NCBI GenBank assembly: GCA_017469845.1
Contig: JAFUFP010000062.1
Location: 1-59,362 of the forward strand
Length of the DNA stretch: 59,362 nt
Source of the DNA: Bacteroidales bacterium
Lineage (GTDB): Bacteria; Bacteroidota; Bacteroidia; Bacteroidales; UBA932
Direction of reading: 5' to 3'
Of this stretch, positions 24,268 through 32,598 are shown one piece after another. The position numbers and the translations under genes are program-made. The notes beneath the pieces are model-generated. The model worked only from the letters and a program-made list of their open reading frames with translations. It was not told where the DNA came from and made no database searches. Numbering within the stretch: position 1 is the stretch's first letter; the number at the start of each line of letters is the position of its first letter.

Positions 24268-26115
24268 ATGCGGATCCTTAAACAGTTTTCACTTTTTGTC
24301 GGAACGGTATCTCTCGCCTTTCTGACAGGATGTTCCCGTACGGTTCTTTCACCGGACGAGGCGATGTTCACTCCGTTGCAGTATCAGGGCAACCCGGAAG
24401 GGACGTTCGACCCGTCGTCTCAGTACTATAACCCGGTTCTCCCCGGATTCTATCCTGATCCGAGCATCTGCCGAGTGGGAGATGACTACTACATGGTGAA
24501 TTCCACTTTCGGCTACTATCCCGGAATTCCTGTGTGGCATTCCACTGACCTCGTTCACTGGGAGCAGTGCGGAAGCGCCCTTTACAGGAATGCGCAGATG
24601 CCTATCCCCAACGTCAGCATCGTGGCAGGAGTCTTTGCGCCTCAGATTACGTACAACCCCGGCAACGGGCTTTTCTACATCATCAACACGATTGTGGGCG
24701 GCCATTGGAACTTCTACATCACGAGCGAGGATCCCAAGTCCGGCGTGTGGAGTGACCCTGTCATTCTTGCAAGGGAAAATGTACCCGGAATCGATTCAAG
24801 CCTCATGTTCGATGATGACGGAAAGGCGTGGATCGTGAGCGCTCCGGGACTCCGTGAGATCGGTGAAACCCCTCTATACGGCAACGGCGACAACGCCATC
24901 GTGCTTTCCGAGTTCGACTGGAAGGAAGGCAAGGCCGTCGGCGAGCCGAAAGTGATAATGCGTCATGGCGTCCATCCGGAGGAACAACCCAAGAGCCTCG
25001 AAGGACCTCACCTTTATCACGTGGACGGAAAATATTACCTGATGTGCGCCGAGGGCGGCACTGAGCAGAGGCATTCCGAGGTGGTTTTCGTCGCGGACAA
25101 GGTGGACGGACCCTATGAGCCCTGCAAGATAAATCCCATTCTGACGCAGAGGACACTTCCCGAAGACCGTTCCCCCTATATCAACTGCACCGGACATGCC
25201 GATATCGTGCAGTCCAAATCCGGTCAATGGTATGCCGTGTTCCTGGGAGTGGAACCCTATGAAGGGGACTATTATTTCAATGTGGGAAGGCAGACATTCC
25301 TTCTTCCTTTCGAATGGGTGGACGGTCAGCCGGTGATTCTTCCGGAAGGACAACCGGTTCCCAAAGTCGTCGACATGACGCCTGACATGAAGGCACTTGT
25401 GGCGGAGAACAAGATAAAGGGCTTCGACGGATTCAATCCGGGTCCCCTTTGGGACGCTGACGGGTTGAAGGACTTCACGATGTTCATACGCCGTCCCGTC
25501 AAAAACAACGTGGATTCCGGCAAGGCGCTTGAGGAGGAATTCAACTTCAATACCGGAAGGAAGAGCGGACCATTCTACTCCGTTGATGCGAAGGGCAATC
25601 TGACGCTCTTCCTCAAGAGCGTGCACTCAAGGTCTCTTGGCAATCCCGCATTCGTCGGTGAGAGACTTACCGCAAAGACATTCTCCGCATCCACGAAGAT
25701 GACCTTTACCCCTTCATTCATCGAAGGGACGAAGGATGCCACAAAGGCCGGCCTTCTCGTATATCAGAGCAATGCTTACCAGATGTCACTGCTCAAGACC
25801 CTTTCACAGGACGGGAAGCCTGTTCTCGTTCTCGAACTGGTGAGAGGAAAGAACGTCACCGAAAGGTTCGAGGAGCCCCTTTCTTCCGACAAACCTTTGT
25901 ATCTCAAGGTCGAGACCAAGACTCCGACGGAGTACGTGTTCATGTATTCATTTGACGGCAAGGAATACATACAGGTCGGAGAACCTCTGGACGCCAGGGC
26001 AGTGAGCACCTCCGAGGCAGGAGGCTTCCAGGGAGCCATGGTCGGAGTGTACGGATATAACGGGAAAGAGTCTTCCTTCAACCCTGACGCCTATGGCGCA
26101 GGACTGTTCGGATAA
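24268..26115 (+). CDS. GH43 glycoside hydrolase (beta-xylosidase/arabinofuranosidase type), lipoprotein
   Basis: The 615-residue protein has a lipobox (LTGC). A five-bladed GH43 catalytic domain spans about 50-370, with the three acidic residues in NPVLPGFYPDPSICR, SSLMFDDDGKAWIV and SLEGPHLYHVDG. A C-terminal beta-sandwich (about 405-610) resembles the GH43_C2/DUF1349 module. It would remove xylose or arabinose from xylan-type oligosaccharides. A GH3 enzyme follows 28 bases later, a pair that together would finish xylo-oligosaccharide breakdown. Exact substrate is inference. Confidence 0.9.
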   Translation: MRILKQFSLFVGTVSLAFLTGCSRTVLSPDEAMFTPLQYQGNPEGTFDPSSQYYNPVLPGFYPDPSICRVGDDYYMVNSTFGYYPGIPVWHSTDLVHWEQCGSALYRNAQMPIPNVSIVAGVFAPQITYNPGNGLFYIINTIVGGHWNFYITSEDPKSGVWSDPVILARENVPGIDSSLMFDDDGKAWIVSAPGLREIGETPLYGNGDNAIVLSEFDWKEGKAVGEPKVIMRHGVHPEEQPKSLEGPHLYHVDGKYYLMCAEGGTEQRHSEVVFVADKVDGPYEPCKINPILTQRTLPEDRSPYINCTGHADIVQSKSGQWYAVFLGVEPYEGDYYFNVGRQTFLLPFEWVDGQPVILPEGQPVPKVVDMTPDMKALVAENKIKGFDGFNPGPLWDADGLKDFTMFIRRPVKNNVDSGKALEEEFNFNTGRKSGPFYSVDAKGNLTLFLKSVHSRSLGNPAFVGERLTAKTFSASTKMTFTPSFIEGTKDATKAGLLVYQSNAYQMSLLKTLSQDGKPVLVLELVRGKNVTERFEEPLSSDKPLYLKVETKTPTEYVFMYSFDGKEYIQVGEPLDARAVSTSEAGGFQGAMVGVYGYNGKESSFNPDAYGAGLFG

Positions 26116-26143
26116 TAAGTAAATATCTATATAATAAAAGTTT

Positions 26144-28447
26144 ATGAAAAAAGCAATCATGATGATTTGTGCAGCAGGGGCTGTCCTCTGCGGCTGTTCA
26201 CAGAAAGATCCCCAGTTGGGAAAGGCCCCTGTGGACAAGATTGTAAAGGCCATGACCCTTGAGGAGAAGGCCATGTTCGTAATCGGAATGGGAATGGAGA
26301 CCCCCGACAACGGCCAGACCGCTGTCGTCGGTACCACTGAGGACCTCGTTCCCGGAGCGGCAGGAACAACCAGGGCGATTCCCCGTCTGGGTATTCCTTC
26401 CATCGTTCTCGCTGACGGCCCTGCCGGATTGAGGATCAACCCCACCCGTGAGGGCGACGACGCCACTTACTACTGCACACATTTCCCTATCGGAACCCTT
26501 CTCGCTTCCACATGGAACCAGGAGCTTGTCGAAAGCGTAGGTGAGTCCATGGGACAGGAAGTCCATGAGTATGGAGTTGACGTGTACCTCGCCCCCGCTC
26601 TCAACATTCACCGCAACCCCCTCAACGGTAGAAACTTCGAGTACTATTCCGAGGACCCCATCGTGGCCGGAAAGACCGCTGCCGCTTATGTAAGGGGAGT
26701 CCAGAAGAATGATGTCGGAACTTCAGTGAAGCATTTCGCATACAACAACCAGGAGACCAACCGTACCGCAAATGACGCCCGTATCTCCCCCCGTGCCCAG
26801 AGGGAAATCTACCTCAAGGGATTCGAGATCGTAGTCAAGGAGTCCGATCCTTGGACCATCATGACCTCCTACAACAAGCTCAACGGAACTTATACTTCAC
26901 AGCGCCGTGACCTTGTCACCACCGTCCTCCGTGACGAGTGGGGATTCAAGGGAACCGTCATGACTGACTGGTACGGAGGTGATGACGCCGCCGCCCAGAT
27001 GCATGCCGGAAACGACATGATCCAGCCCGGACGTGCTTCCCAGTACGACCAGATCGTCAATGCCGTGAAGAACGGAACTCTCGATGAGGCTGACCTCGAT
27101 CTTTGCGTCAAGCGCATCCTCAACCTCATTCTCCGCAGCCCCAGGTTCAAAGGTTATGCATATTCCAACAAACCCGACCTGACGGCTCACGCAGCGGTTA
27201 CCCGCCAGTCAGCTCTCGAAGGAATGGTTCTTCTCGAGAACAAGAACGCCACTCTTCCTCTTAAGAATGTCAAGAACGTAGCCGTCTTCGGTTGCACCTC
27301 CTATGACTTCATCGCCGGAGGTACCGGTTCCGGAAACGTGAACCGCGCATACACGGTTTCTCTTCTCGACGGCCTCAAGAACGGAGGTTACAACGTTGAT
27401 GAGAGCTTCAAGAGCATTTACGAGAAGTATATCGCCGAGGAGACCGAGAAGGCCAAGGCCGCCAATGCCGGTGATCCTCTTGCGGCGTTCCTCCCCGTTC
27501 CCCGTCCTACCGAGTATCTTCCCACTTCAGCCCAGATCGCATCTGCAGTGAAGAACAACGACCTCGCCATAATCACCTACGGAAGGAACTCCGGAGAATT
27601 CCTGGACCGTACTCCCGCCGACTTCGAGCTCAGCGCTCAGGAGAAGACCCTCCTGAAGAACGTCACTGACGCATTCCACAGGGCCGGAAAGAAGGTTGTC
27701 GTAGTTCTCAACGTGGGCGGTGTCATCGAGACCGCTTCTTGGAAGAACATCCCTGATGCTGTCCTTCTCGCTTGGCAGGCCGGTCAGGAAGGAGGAAACT
27801 CCGTCACTGACATCCTCAGCGGAAAGCAGAGCCCTTCCGGAAAACTTCCCATGACCTTCCCCGTGAACCTGATGGACCACGCTTCATCAAAGAACTTCCC
27901 CATGGGTGGCGACGCCAAGATCTACTTCACCGAAAGAAGGGTTGACGTAGGCGAGAAGGATGTCGACTACACCAACTACGAAGAGGGTATCTATGTAGGT
28001 TACAGGTGGTTCGACAAGCAGAACATGGAGGTTTCATATCCTTTCGGATACGGACTGAGCTATACTACATTCGACTACTCCAATCCTACTGTCTCCAATG
28101 ACGGAAAGACCGTTACCGCAAGCGTAACCGTCAAGAACACCGGTTCTTTCGAAGGAAAGGAAGCAGTCCAGCTTTATGTCAGCGCTCCCGCTTCTTCTCT
28201 TGACAAGCCCGTCAAGGAACTGAAGGCTTATGCGAAGACCAAGTCACTCAAACCCGGTGAAGAGCAGACTCTCACCATGACATTCGCTACCGCCGACCTC
28301 GCTTCCTTCGATGAGAGCAAGAGCGCATGGGTCGTCGATGCCGGAACTTACAAGTTCCTCTTCGGAGCATCCTCCCGTGACATCAGGGGTGAGGCTACAG
28401 CTGAAGTTGCAGCCCAGGAGACAAAAGTCAACGATGTCCTGAAATAA
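26144..28447 (+). CDS. GH3 beta-glucosidase/beta-xylosidase, lipoprotein
   Basis: The 767-residue protein has a lipobox (LCGC). The order is (alpha/beta)8 domain, alpha/beta sandwich domain and a C-terminal fibronectin-III-like domain (about 650-755). The nucleophile is Asp275 in VMTDWYGG, and the conserved ADGPAGLR and KHFAYNNQE stretches are present. It hydrolyses beta-glucosides or beta-xylosides from the non-reducing end. Codon choice is visibly narrower than in neighbours (GGA, AAC, AAG, CTC/CTT, ACC dominate), suggesting high expression. It is co-transcribed with GH43 and ends at a strong terminator. Confidence 0.93.
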   Translation: MKKAIMMICAAGAVLCGCSQKDPQLGKAPVDKIVKAMTLEEKAMFVIGMGMETPDNGQTAVVGTTEDLVPGAAGTTRAIPRLGIPSIVLADGPAGLRINPTREGDDATYYCTHFPIGTLLASTWNQELVESVGESMGQEVHEYGVDVYLAPALNIHRNPLNGRNFEYYSEDPIVAGKTAAAYVRGVQKNDVGTSVKHFAYNNQETNRTANDARISPRAQREIYLKGFEIVVKESDPWTIMTSYNKLNGTYTSQRRDLVTTVLRDEWGFKGTVMTDWYGGDDAAAQMHAGNDMIQPGRASQYDQIVNAVKNGTLDEADLDLCVKRILNLILRSPRFKGYAYSNKPDLTAHAAVTRQSALEGMVLLENKNATLPLKNVKNVAVFGCTSYDFIAGGTGSGNVNRAYTVSLLDGLKNGGYNVDESFKSIYEKYIAEETEKAKAANAGDPLAAFLPVPRPTEYLPTSAQIASAVKNNDLAIITYGRNSGEFLDRTPADFELSAQEKTLLKNVTDAFHRAGKKVVVVLNVGGVIETASWKNIPDAVLLAWQAGQEGGNSVTDILSGKQSPSGKLPMTFPVNLMDHASSKNFPMGGDAKIYFTERRVDVGEKDVDYTNYEEGIYVGYRWFDKQNMEVSYPFGYGLSYTTFDYSNPTVSNDGKTVTASVTVKNTGSFEGKEAVQLYVSAPASSLDKPVKELKAYAKTKSLKPGEEQTLTMTFATADLASFDESKSAWVVDAGTYKFLFGASSRDIRGEATAEVAAQETKVNDVLK

Positions 28448-28507
28448 TCCATTTCCTCCCGAAACGGCCCTCCCGGCAGGTTTTCACAGGAAAAACAACG
28501 ATAAAAG

Positions 28508-28537
28508 GCGTCCTTCCTTCCAGGGAGGGCGCTTTTT
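28508..28537 (+). terminator. Intrinsic terminator of the GH43-GH3 operon
   Basis: A 10-bp stem (28508-28517 with 28523-28532, two G-U pairs) has loop TTCCA and is followed by TTTTT. Confidence 0.85.
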
Positions 28538-28550
28538 GGCTAAAAATGCC

Positions 28551-28558
28551 TATATTTA
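28551..28558 (+). promoter_or_regulatory. Near-consensus -7 box TATATTTA for the S9 peptidase gene
   Basis: One mismatch from TAnnTTTG, 19 bases before the ATG at 28578 and just after the GH3 terminator. Confidence 0.45.
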
Positions 28559-28577
28559 CGTGCATAAACATTTTGAT

Positions 28578-31019
28578 ATGAAACGAATCCCCACTATCAC
28601 TACTGCGCTCCTGCTCATTTTCGCGGGTTCATCCCTGCATGCCCAGGAGAAGACTGACAACCGTGTGACAACTCCCAATTACGCCTTGGCGGAAAGGTTC
28701 TCCGCGAAAGCCGTGAACAATATGGTCTTCTCGACCCAGATAGTTCCCAACTGGTTCAGGGACTCCGACAAGTTCTGGTACTCATGGAAGACTTCAGACG
28801 GTACGAAGTATTATATCGTTGACCCTGCCGTGGGGACCAAGAGTGAAATTTTCGACATGGACCGTCTCGCCATGCAGCTCACCGAGATAGTGAAGGATCC
28901 TTTCGACGCCAAACACATCCCGTTCACGGATCTGAAACTCAAGGAGGACAAATATTTCCTGTTCGACATAAGGAGTACAGCCGATACAAAGGACGAGGAG
29001 GACTCCACCAAGACGGTGAAGAAGGTGTTCCATTTCAAATACGACATTTCTTCGAAGGAACTTACCATCGTGGACAAGAAACCCAAGGAGAAATATCCAC
29101 GTTTCGCCAGTGTCTCTCCCGACGGAATGATAGGAGTGTATGTGAAAAACTACAACCTTTACGCTATGGACACACTCAACATGCGTAAAGCCGTGAAGGA
29201 CCCCAAGGACAGCACCATCGTCGAAAAGAAGCTCACCTTTGACGGAAAAGCCGGATTCAGTTGGGGCGGCGGAAGCTACTCCGGAGACCAGCAGAGGGAT
29301 ACTACCGTCAGAAGCGGCGCCTCCATCGTATGGAGTCCCGATTCCAAGAAGTTCGCCATCATGAAGTGGGACATGTCCAAAGTCAAAGACCTTTGGGTCA
29401 TCAATTCGCTGAGCAATCCCCGTCCCACCCTTGAGACTTACAAATATCAGATGCCAGGAGAGCCCGGTCCCATCGGCTTCCTGTATGTTTTCGACGTGGA
29501 GAGCGGTTCATACAAGGGAATCAGTTCCCATGCGTTCAAGGATCAGGATATGGAGTTCGAGAGGAGATGGCCCAAGAACGAGGACGCTTACCGCGATTAC
29601 AGGACTTCCGTTTGGCTCGGTGACGAGAACGGATTCTATCTCGGAAGGGTGAGCCGTGACCTCAAGAAGAGGGATTTCTGCTACGTTGACATCAACTCCG
29701 ACTCAACTCACGTTGTCATCAAGGAAAGGATGAACACATACGTAGAGGACCGTCCCCATTATATCATCAAGGGTAGCGGCCGTATCATCCACTGGTCTGA
29801 GCGCAACGGCTGGGCCAACCTTTATCTTTATGAAAAGGACGGAACGCTTGTCCGCAACATTACCGAAGGCGCATTCCATGTCGAGGAAGTCCTTGCTGTC
29901 AATGAGGCTGCCGGATACATCGTTCTGAGCGCCTGCGGCGTGAATCCCGACGAGAACCCTTACCAGATGCACACCTACAAGGTTCCCATCACCGGTGGTG
30001 CTCTCCAGCAGATGGACATGGACGATATGGACGTCCTTTCGACCGCCAGCTATGACGGGCGTTACTTCGTGGCGAACTACTCCAGGGTAGACTGCGCTCC
30101 CGCTGTGGCCCTTTTCAACGCCCAGACCGGAAGGAAGATAATGGATCTTGAGAACGCCGACCTGAGTCTTCTTTTCGCGGCCGGATACAAGTTCCCCGAA
30201 AGGTTCAAGGTCAAGGCGGCCGACGGCATCACGGACCTTTACGGCGCGATGTACAAGCCTTTCGACTTCGACTCGACGAAGGTTTACCCGATATGCGACT
30301 ATGTCTATCCCGGTCCTCAGGTCGAGGCCAACAACATTTCCTGGAGCAAGGGCTTTACCAGGACTGACCGCCTGGCGCAGCTCGGCTTCATCGTTGTCAC
30401 CGTCGGAAACCGCGGAGGACACCCCAACCGCTCGAAGTGGTACCATAACTACGGATACGGCAATCTCCGTGACTACGGTCTCGAAGACCAGAAGTACGCG
30501 ATCCAGCAGCTTGCCGCAAGATATCCATTCATCGATATCGAAAGGGTCGGTATCCATGGTCATTCCGGTGGAGGCTTCATGTCAACGGCGGCTATTCTGA
30601 CGTATCCCGATTTCTTCAAGGTGGCCGTCTCCTGCGCCGGAAACCACGACAACAGCATCTACAACCGCTGGTGGAGTGAACAGCACCACGGAATCACCGA
30701 GAAGATCAACAACAGCGACACCACTTTCGTTTACAAGATAGAGACCAATCAGCAGCTCGCCAAGAACCTCAAAGGACACCTGATGCTCATTCACGGGGAT
30801 ATCGACAACAATGTCCATCCCGGCAATACGATCCGTGTCGTCAATGCACTCATCCGGGCGAACAAGCGTTTCGACATGCTCATCCTTCCCGGGCAGAGAC
30901 ACAGTTTCGGGGACATGAACGAGTATTTCTTCTGGAGGATGGCCGATTACTACAGCGAATGGCTGCTTGGGTCAAGCAAACGTCCGATAGTGGATATCAG
31001 TGAACTGAATAACGACTGA
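28578..31019 (+). CDS. S9B dipeptidyl peptidase IV-type serine peptidase (secreted)
   Basis: The 813-residue protein has a Sec signal (MKRIPTITTALLLIFAGSSLHA), an N-terminal beta-propeller (about 60-530) and a C-terminal alpha/beta hydrolase domain. The catalytic triad is Ser663 in GIHGHSGGG, Asp in GDIDNNVHPGNT and His in GQRHSFGD. It removes dipeptides, typically X-Pro, from peptide N-termini in the periplasm. The start at 28578 gives the signal peptide. A DUF3298 lipoprotein gene follows after 32 bases. Confidence 0.92.
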   Translation: MKRIPTITTALLLIFAGSSLHAQEKTDNRVTTPNYALAERFSAKAVNNMVFSTQIVPNWFRDSDKFWYSWKTSDGTKYYIVDPAVGTKSEIFDMDRLAMQLTEIVKDPFDAKHIPFTDLKLKEDKYFLFDIRSTADTKDEEDSTKTVKKVFHFKYDISSKELTIVDKKPKEKYPRFASVSPDGMIGVYVKNYNLYAMDTLNMRKAVKDPKDSTIVEKKLTFDGKAGFSWGGGSYSGDQQRDTTVRSGASIVWSPDSKKFAIMKWDMSKVKDLWVINSLSNPRPTLETYKYQMPGEPGPIGFLYVFDVESGSYKGISSHAFKDQDMEFERRWPKNEDAYRDYRTSVWLGDENGFYLGRVSRDLKKRDFCYVDINSDSTHVVIKERMNTYVEDRPHYIIKGSGRIIHWSERNGWANLYLYEKDGTLVRNITEGAFHVEEVLAVNEAAGYIVLSACGVNPDENPYQMHTYKVPITGGALQQMDMDDMDVLSTASYDGRYFVANYSRVDCAPAVALFNAQTGRKIMDLENADLSLLFAAGYKFPERFKVKAADGITDLYGAMYKPFDFDSTKVYPICDYVYPGPQVEANNISWSKGFTRTDRLAQLGFIVVTVGNRGGHPNRSKWYHNYGYGNLRDYGLEDQKYAIQQLAARYPFIDIERVGIHGHSGGGFMSTAAILTYPDFFKVAVSCAGNHDNSIYNRWWSEQHHGITEKINNSDTTFVYKIETNQQLAKNLKGHLMLIHGDIDNNVHPGNTIRVVNALIRANKRFDMLILPGQRHSFGDMNEYFFWRMADYYSEWLLGSSKRPIVDISELNND

Positions 31020-31051
31020 GACCTTCCGGTCCTGTCGAAAAGATATTGAAG

Positions 31052-31861
31052 ATGAAAAGATTGATGTTCTTGCCCGCATTGGTCCTTGCGGCCGCGGCGG
31101 TGCTTTATACGGGATGTACCCGGGAAACAAAGCTCAAGACGAAAGTCTACGAGAAAAACGTTGAGGCGAAATTGGGGGATGAAGGCGATGACGCCATCTC
31201 GGTGAAGGTAAAGCTGGAGTATCCAGTCGAAGGGGCCGCTCCGGAAGTGATCACCAAGATGACCGAGGCCATCATCGGACATTCCGTCGGCAATATGGAC
31301 GGAGTCCAGTCCAATGTGGAGAAGGTCGTCAATGATTACGTCGACATCACGGTCGACGCCTACAAGGAGACTTGCCAGGAACTCATCCGCATAAGGGAAG
31401 AAGAGGAGGACGGAGTGTTCCAGGGAATGCTCAACTGGGAGGATTACGTTGAGGGATATTTCTCCGGGAAGCACAAGAACGCCATTTCCTACATCGTCTA
31501 CGCCTACAGCTACAACGGCGGGGCCCATGGAGATGAAGGAGAGTATGTGATGGTGTTCGACACCGCAACCGGTAATCTCATCACCGAGAGCGATTACTTC
31601 GTTCCCGGCTACGAAAGCGAACTGTCGCAGATGCTTTCGGCTCACCTGCGTGAGTCCTTCGAGGATCCCTCCGATTACGAATCTCTCTTCGTCAAGGATA
31701 TCGAGTCCAACGGCAATTTCATGGTGTCCGACAAGGGGGTTACCTATATATACAGTCCCTATGAAATCGGCCCCCATTCACTCGGAACGATCAGGGTGAC
31801 CATCCCCTGGGAAGAGGTCGGAGGCATTGTGAAGGAAAGCCCTACAACGAAGGTCAACTGA
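31052..31861 (+). CDS. DUF3298/DUF4163 (RsiV-like) lipoprotein
   Basis: The 269-residue lipoprotein has its lipobox at LYTGC. The mature part contains an N-terminal DUF4163-like stretch and the C-terminal DUF3298 pattern (ISYIVYAYSYNGGAHGDEGE, then TGNLITESDYFVPGYE and DKGVTYIYSPYEIGP). In Firmicutes these domains occur in RsiV and PdaC, which bind cell-wall components; here they stand alone in an envelope lipoprotein. The ATG at 31052 is preferred over an in-frame TTG at 31046. Probably co-transcribed with the S9 peptidase and the MGMT homologue. Confidence 0.78.
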   Translation: MKRLMFLPALVLAAAAVLYTGCTRETKLKTKVYEKNVEAKLGDEGDDAISVKVKLEYPVEGAAPEVITKMTEAIIGHSVGNMDGVQSNVEKVVNDYVDITVDAYKETCQELIRIREEEEDGVFQGMLNWEDYVEGYFSGKHKNAISYIVYAYSYNGGAHGDEGEYVMVFDTATGNLITESDYFVPGYESELSQMLSAHLRESFEDPSDYESLFVKDIESNGNFMVSDKGVTYIYSPYEIGPHSLGTIRVTIPWEEVGGIVKESPTTKVN

Positions 31862-31884
31862 AAAGATAATTAAACCGCACGTCC

Positions 31885-32493
31885 ATGGCAACGAACTCAT
31901 TGGCTTCAAAAAAATGGATAGTGACAAGGGTCGACGGGAAGATCTCGGCGGTGTCGGTGGATTATCGCCACACTTCCGCCGTCCTCGATCAGATTAACCG
32001 TATCTCCCCCAAGAATGTGGAGGAGATTTCGACGTCCAAGATAACTCTGGACGAACTTTTCGAGCTCTCGGAGAAAACGGTATGGGAGGATCTCCGTCTT
32101 TTCGGCACCCCCTTCCAGAAGAAGGTCTGGAAAACGCTCTTCCACATAACCCATATCGATCCGGATGAGATAGGTCCGGCGGAGAATCCTATCCCCAGGC
32201 TTCTTTGCTATACCGAAGTCGCCGACCTCATGGGAAGGGCCCCGGCGGTGAGAAGCGTTGCCCGCGCCATAAGCCAGAACGTCTGCAGCGTCATCGTCCC
32301 GTGTCACCTGGTGATTCCGAAGGAGTCCATGGAGAGGGTCAGAGACTTGGAGGAAGAGTACAATCTCTTCAAGTGGAGGACTATGTACATGGTCGACGGA
32401 AAGATAGACTACGGTGAGTATTCCCTTGGAGAGGAATTGAAACGCTTCCTCATCCAGGAGCATCAGAGCCGCTACTCTCCGGTCATGGACTGA
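31885..32493 (+). CDS. Divergent O6-alkylguanine-DNA alkyltransferase (MGMT/Ogt) homologue
   Basis: In the 202-residue protein the C-terminal DNA-binding half is recognisable: FGTPFQKKVWKTLFHIT, the tyrosine-containing YTEVADLMG, the flipping arginine region APAVRSVARAIS and the methyl-acceptor motif VIVPCHLVIP with Cys140. Ogt enzymes take methyl groups from O6-methylguanine irreversibly. Two departures stand out: the arginine usual after PCH is Leu, and the active-site loop after it (normally GYxGG) is replaced by an EEEYNLFKWRTMYMVDG insertion before the terminal helix ELKRFLIQEH. Activity is likely but not certain. It is last in an apparent operon. Confidence 0.82.
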   Translation: MATNSLASKKWIVTRVDGKISAVSVDYRHTSAVLDQINRISPKNVEEISTSKITLDELFELSEKTVWEDLRLFGTPFQKKVWKTLFHITHIDPDEIGPAENPIPRLLCYTEVADLMGRAPAVRSVARAISQNVCSVIVPCHLVIPKESMERVRDLEEEYNLFKWRTMYMVDGKIDYGEYSLGEELKRFLIQEHQSRYSPVMD

Positions 32494-32517
32494 CGGACTT
32501 CCTATGGCATATGAATG

Positions 32518-32545
32518 AAAGGCGCCCCCATCGGACGCCTTTTCT
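32518..32545. terminator. Terminator between the MGMT homologue and GH2 genes
   Basis: AAAGGCG (32518-32524) pairs with CGCCTTT (32536-32542), followed by TCTG. Minus-strand reading also gives T-rich flanks, so it may serve both convergent genes. Confidence 0.65.
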
Positions 32546-32598
32546 GTTTCTTCGCACCGGCCAGCGGACCGATGAAGATGTGTAGGGACACGGTCGGA

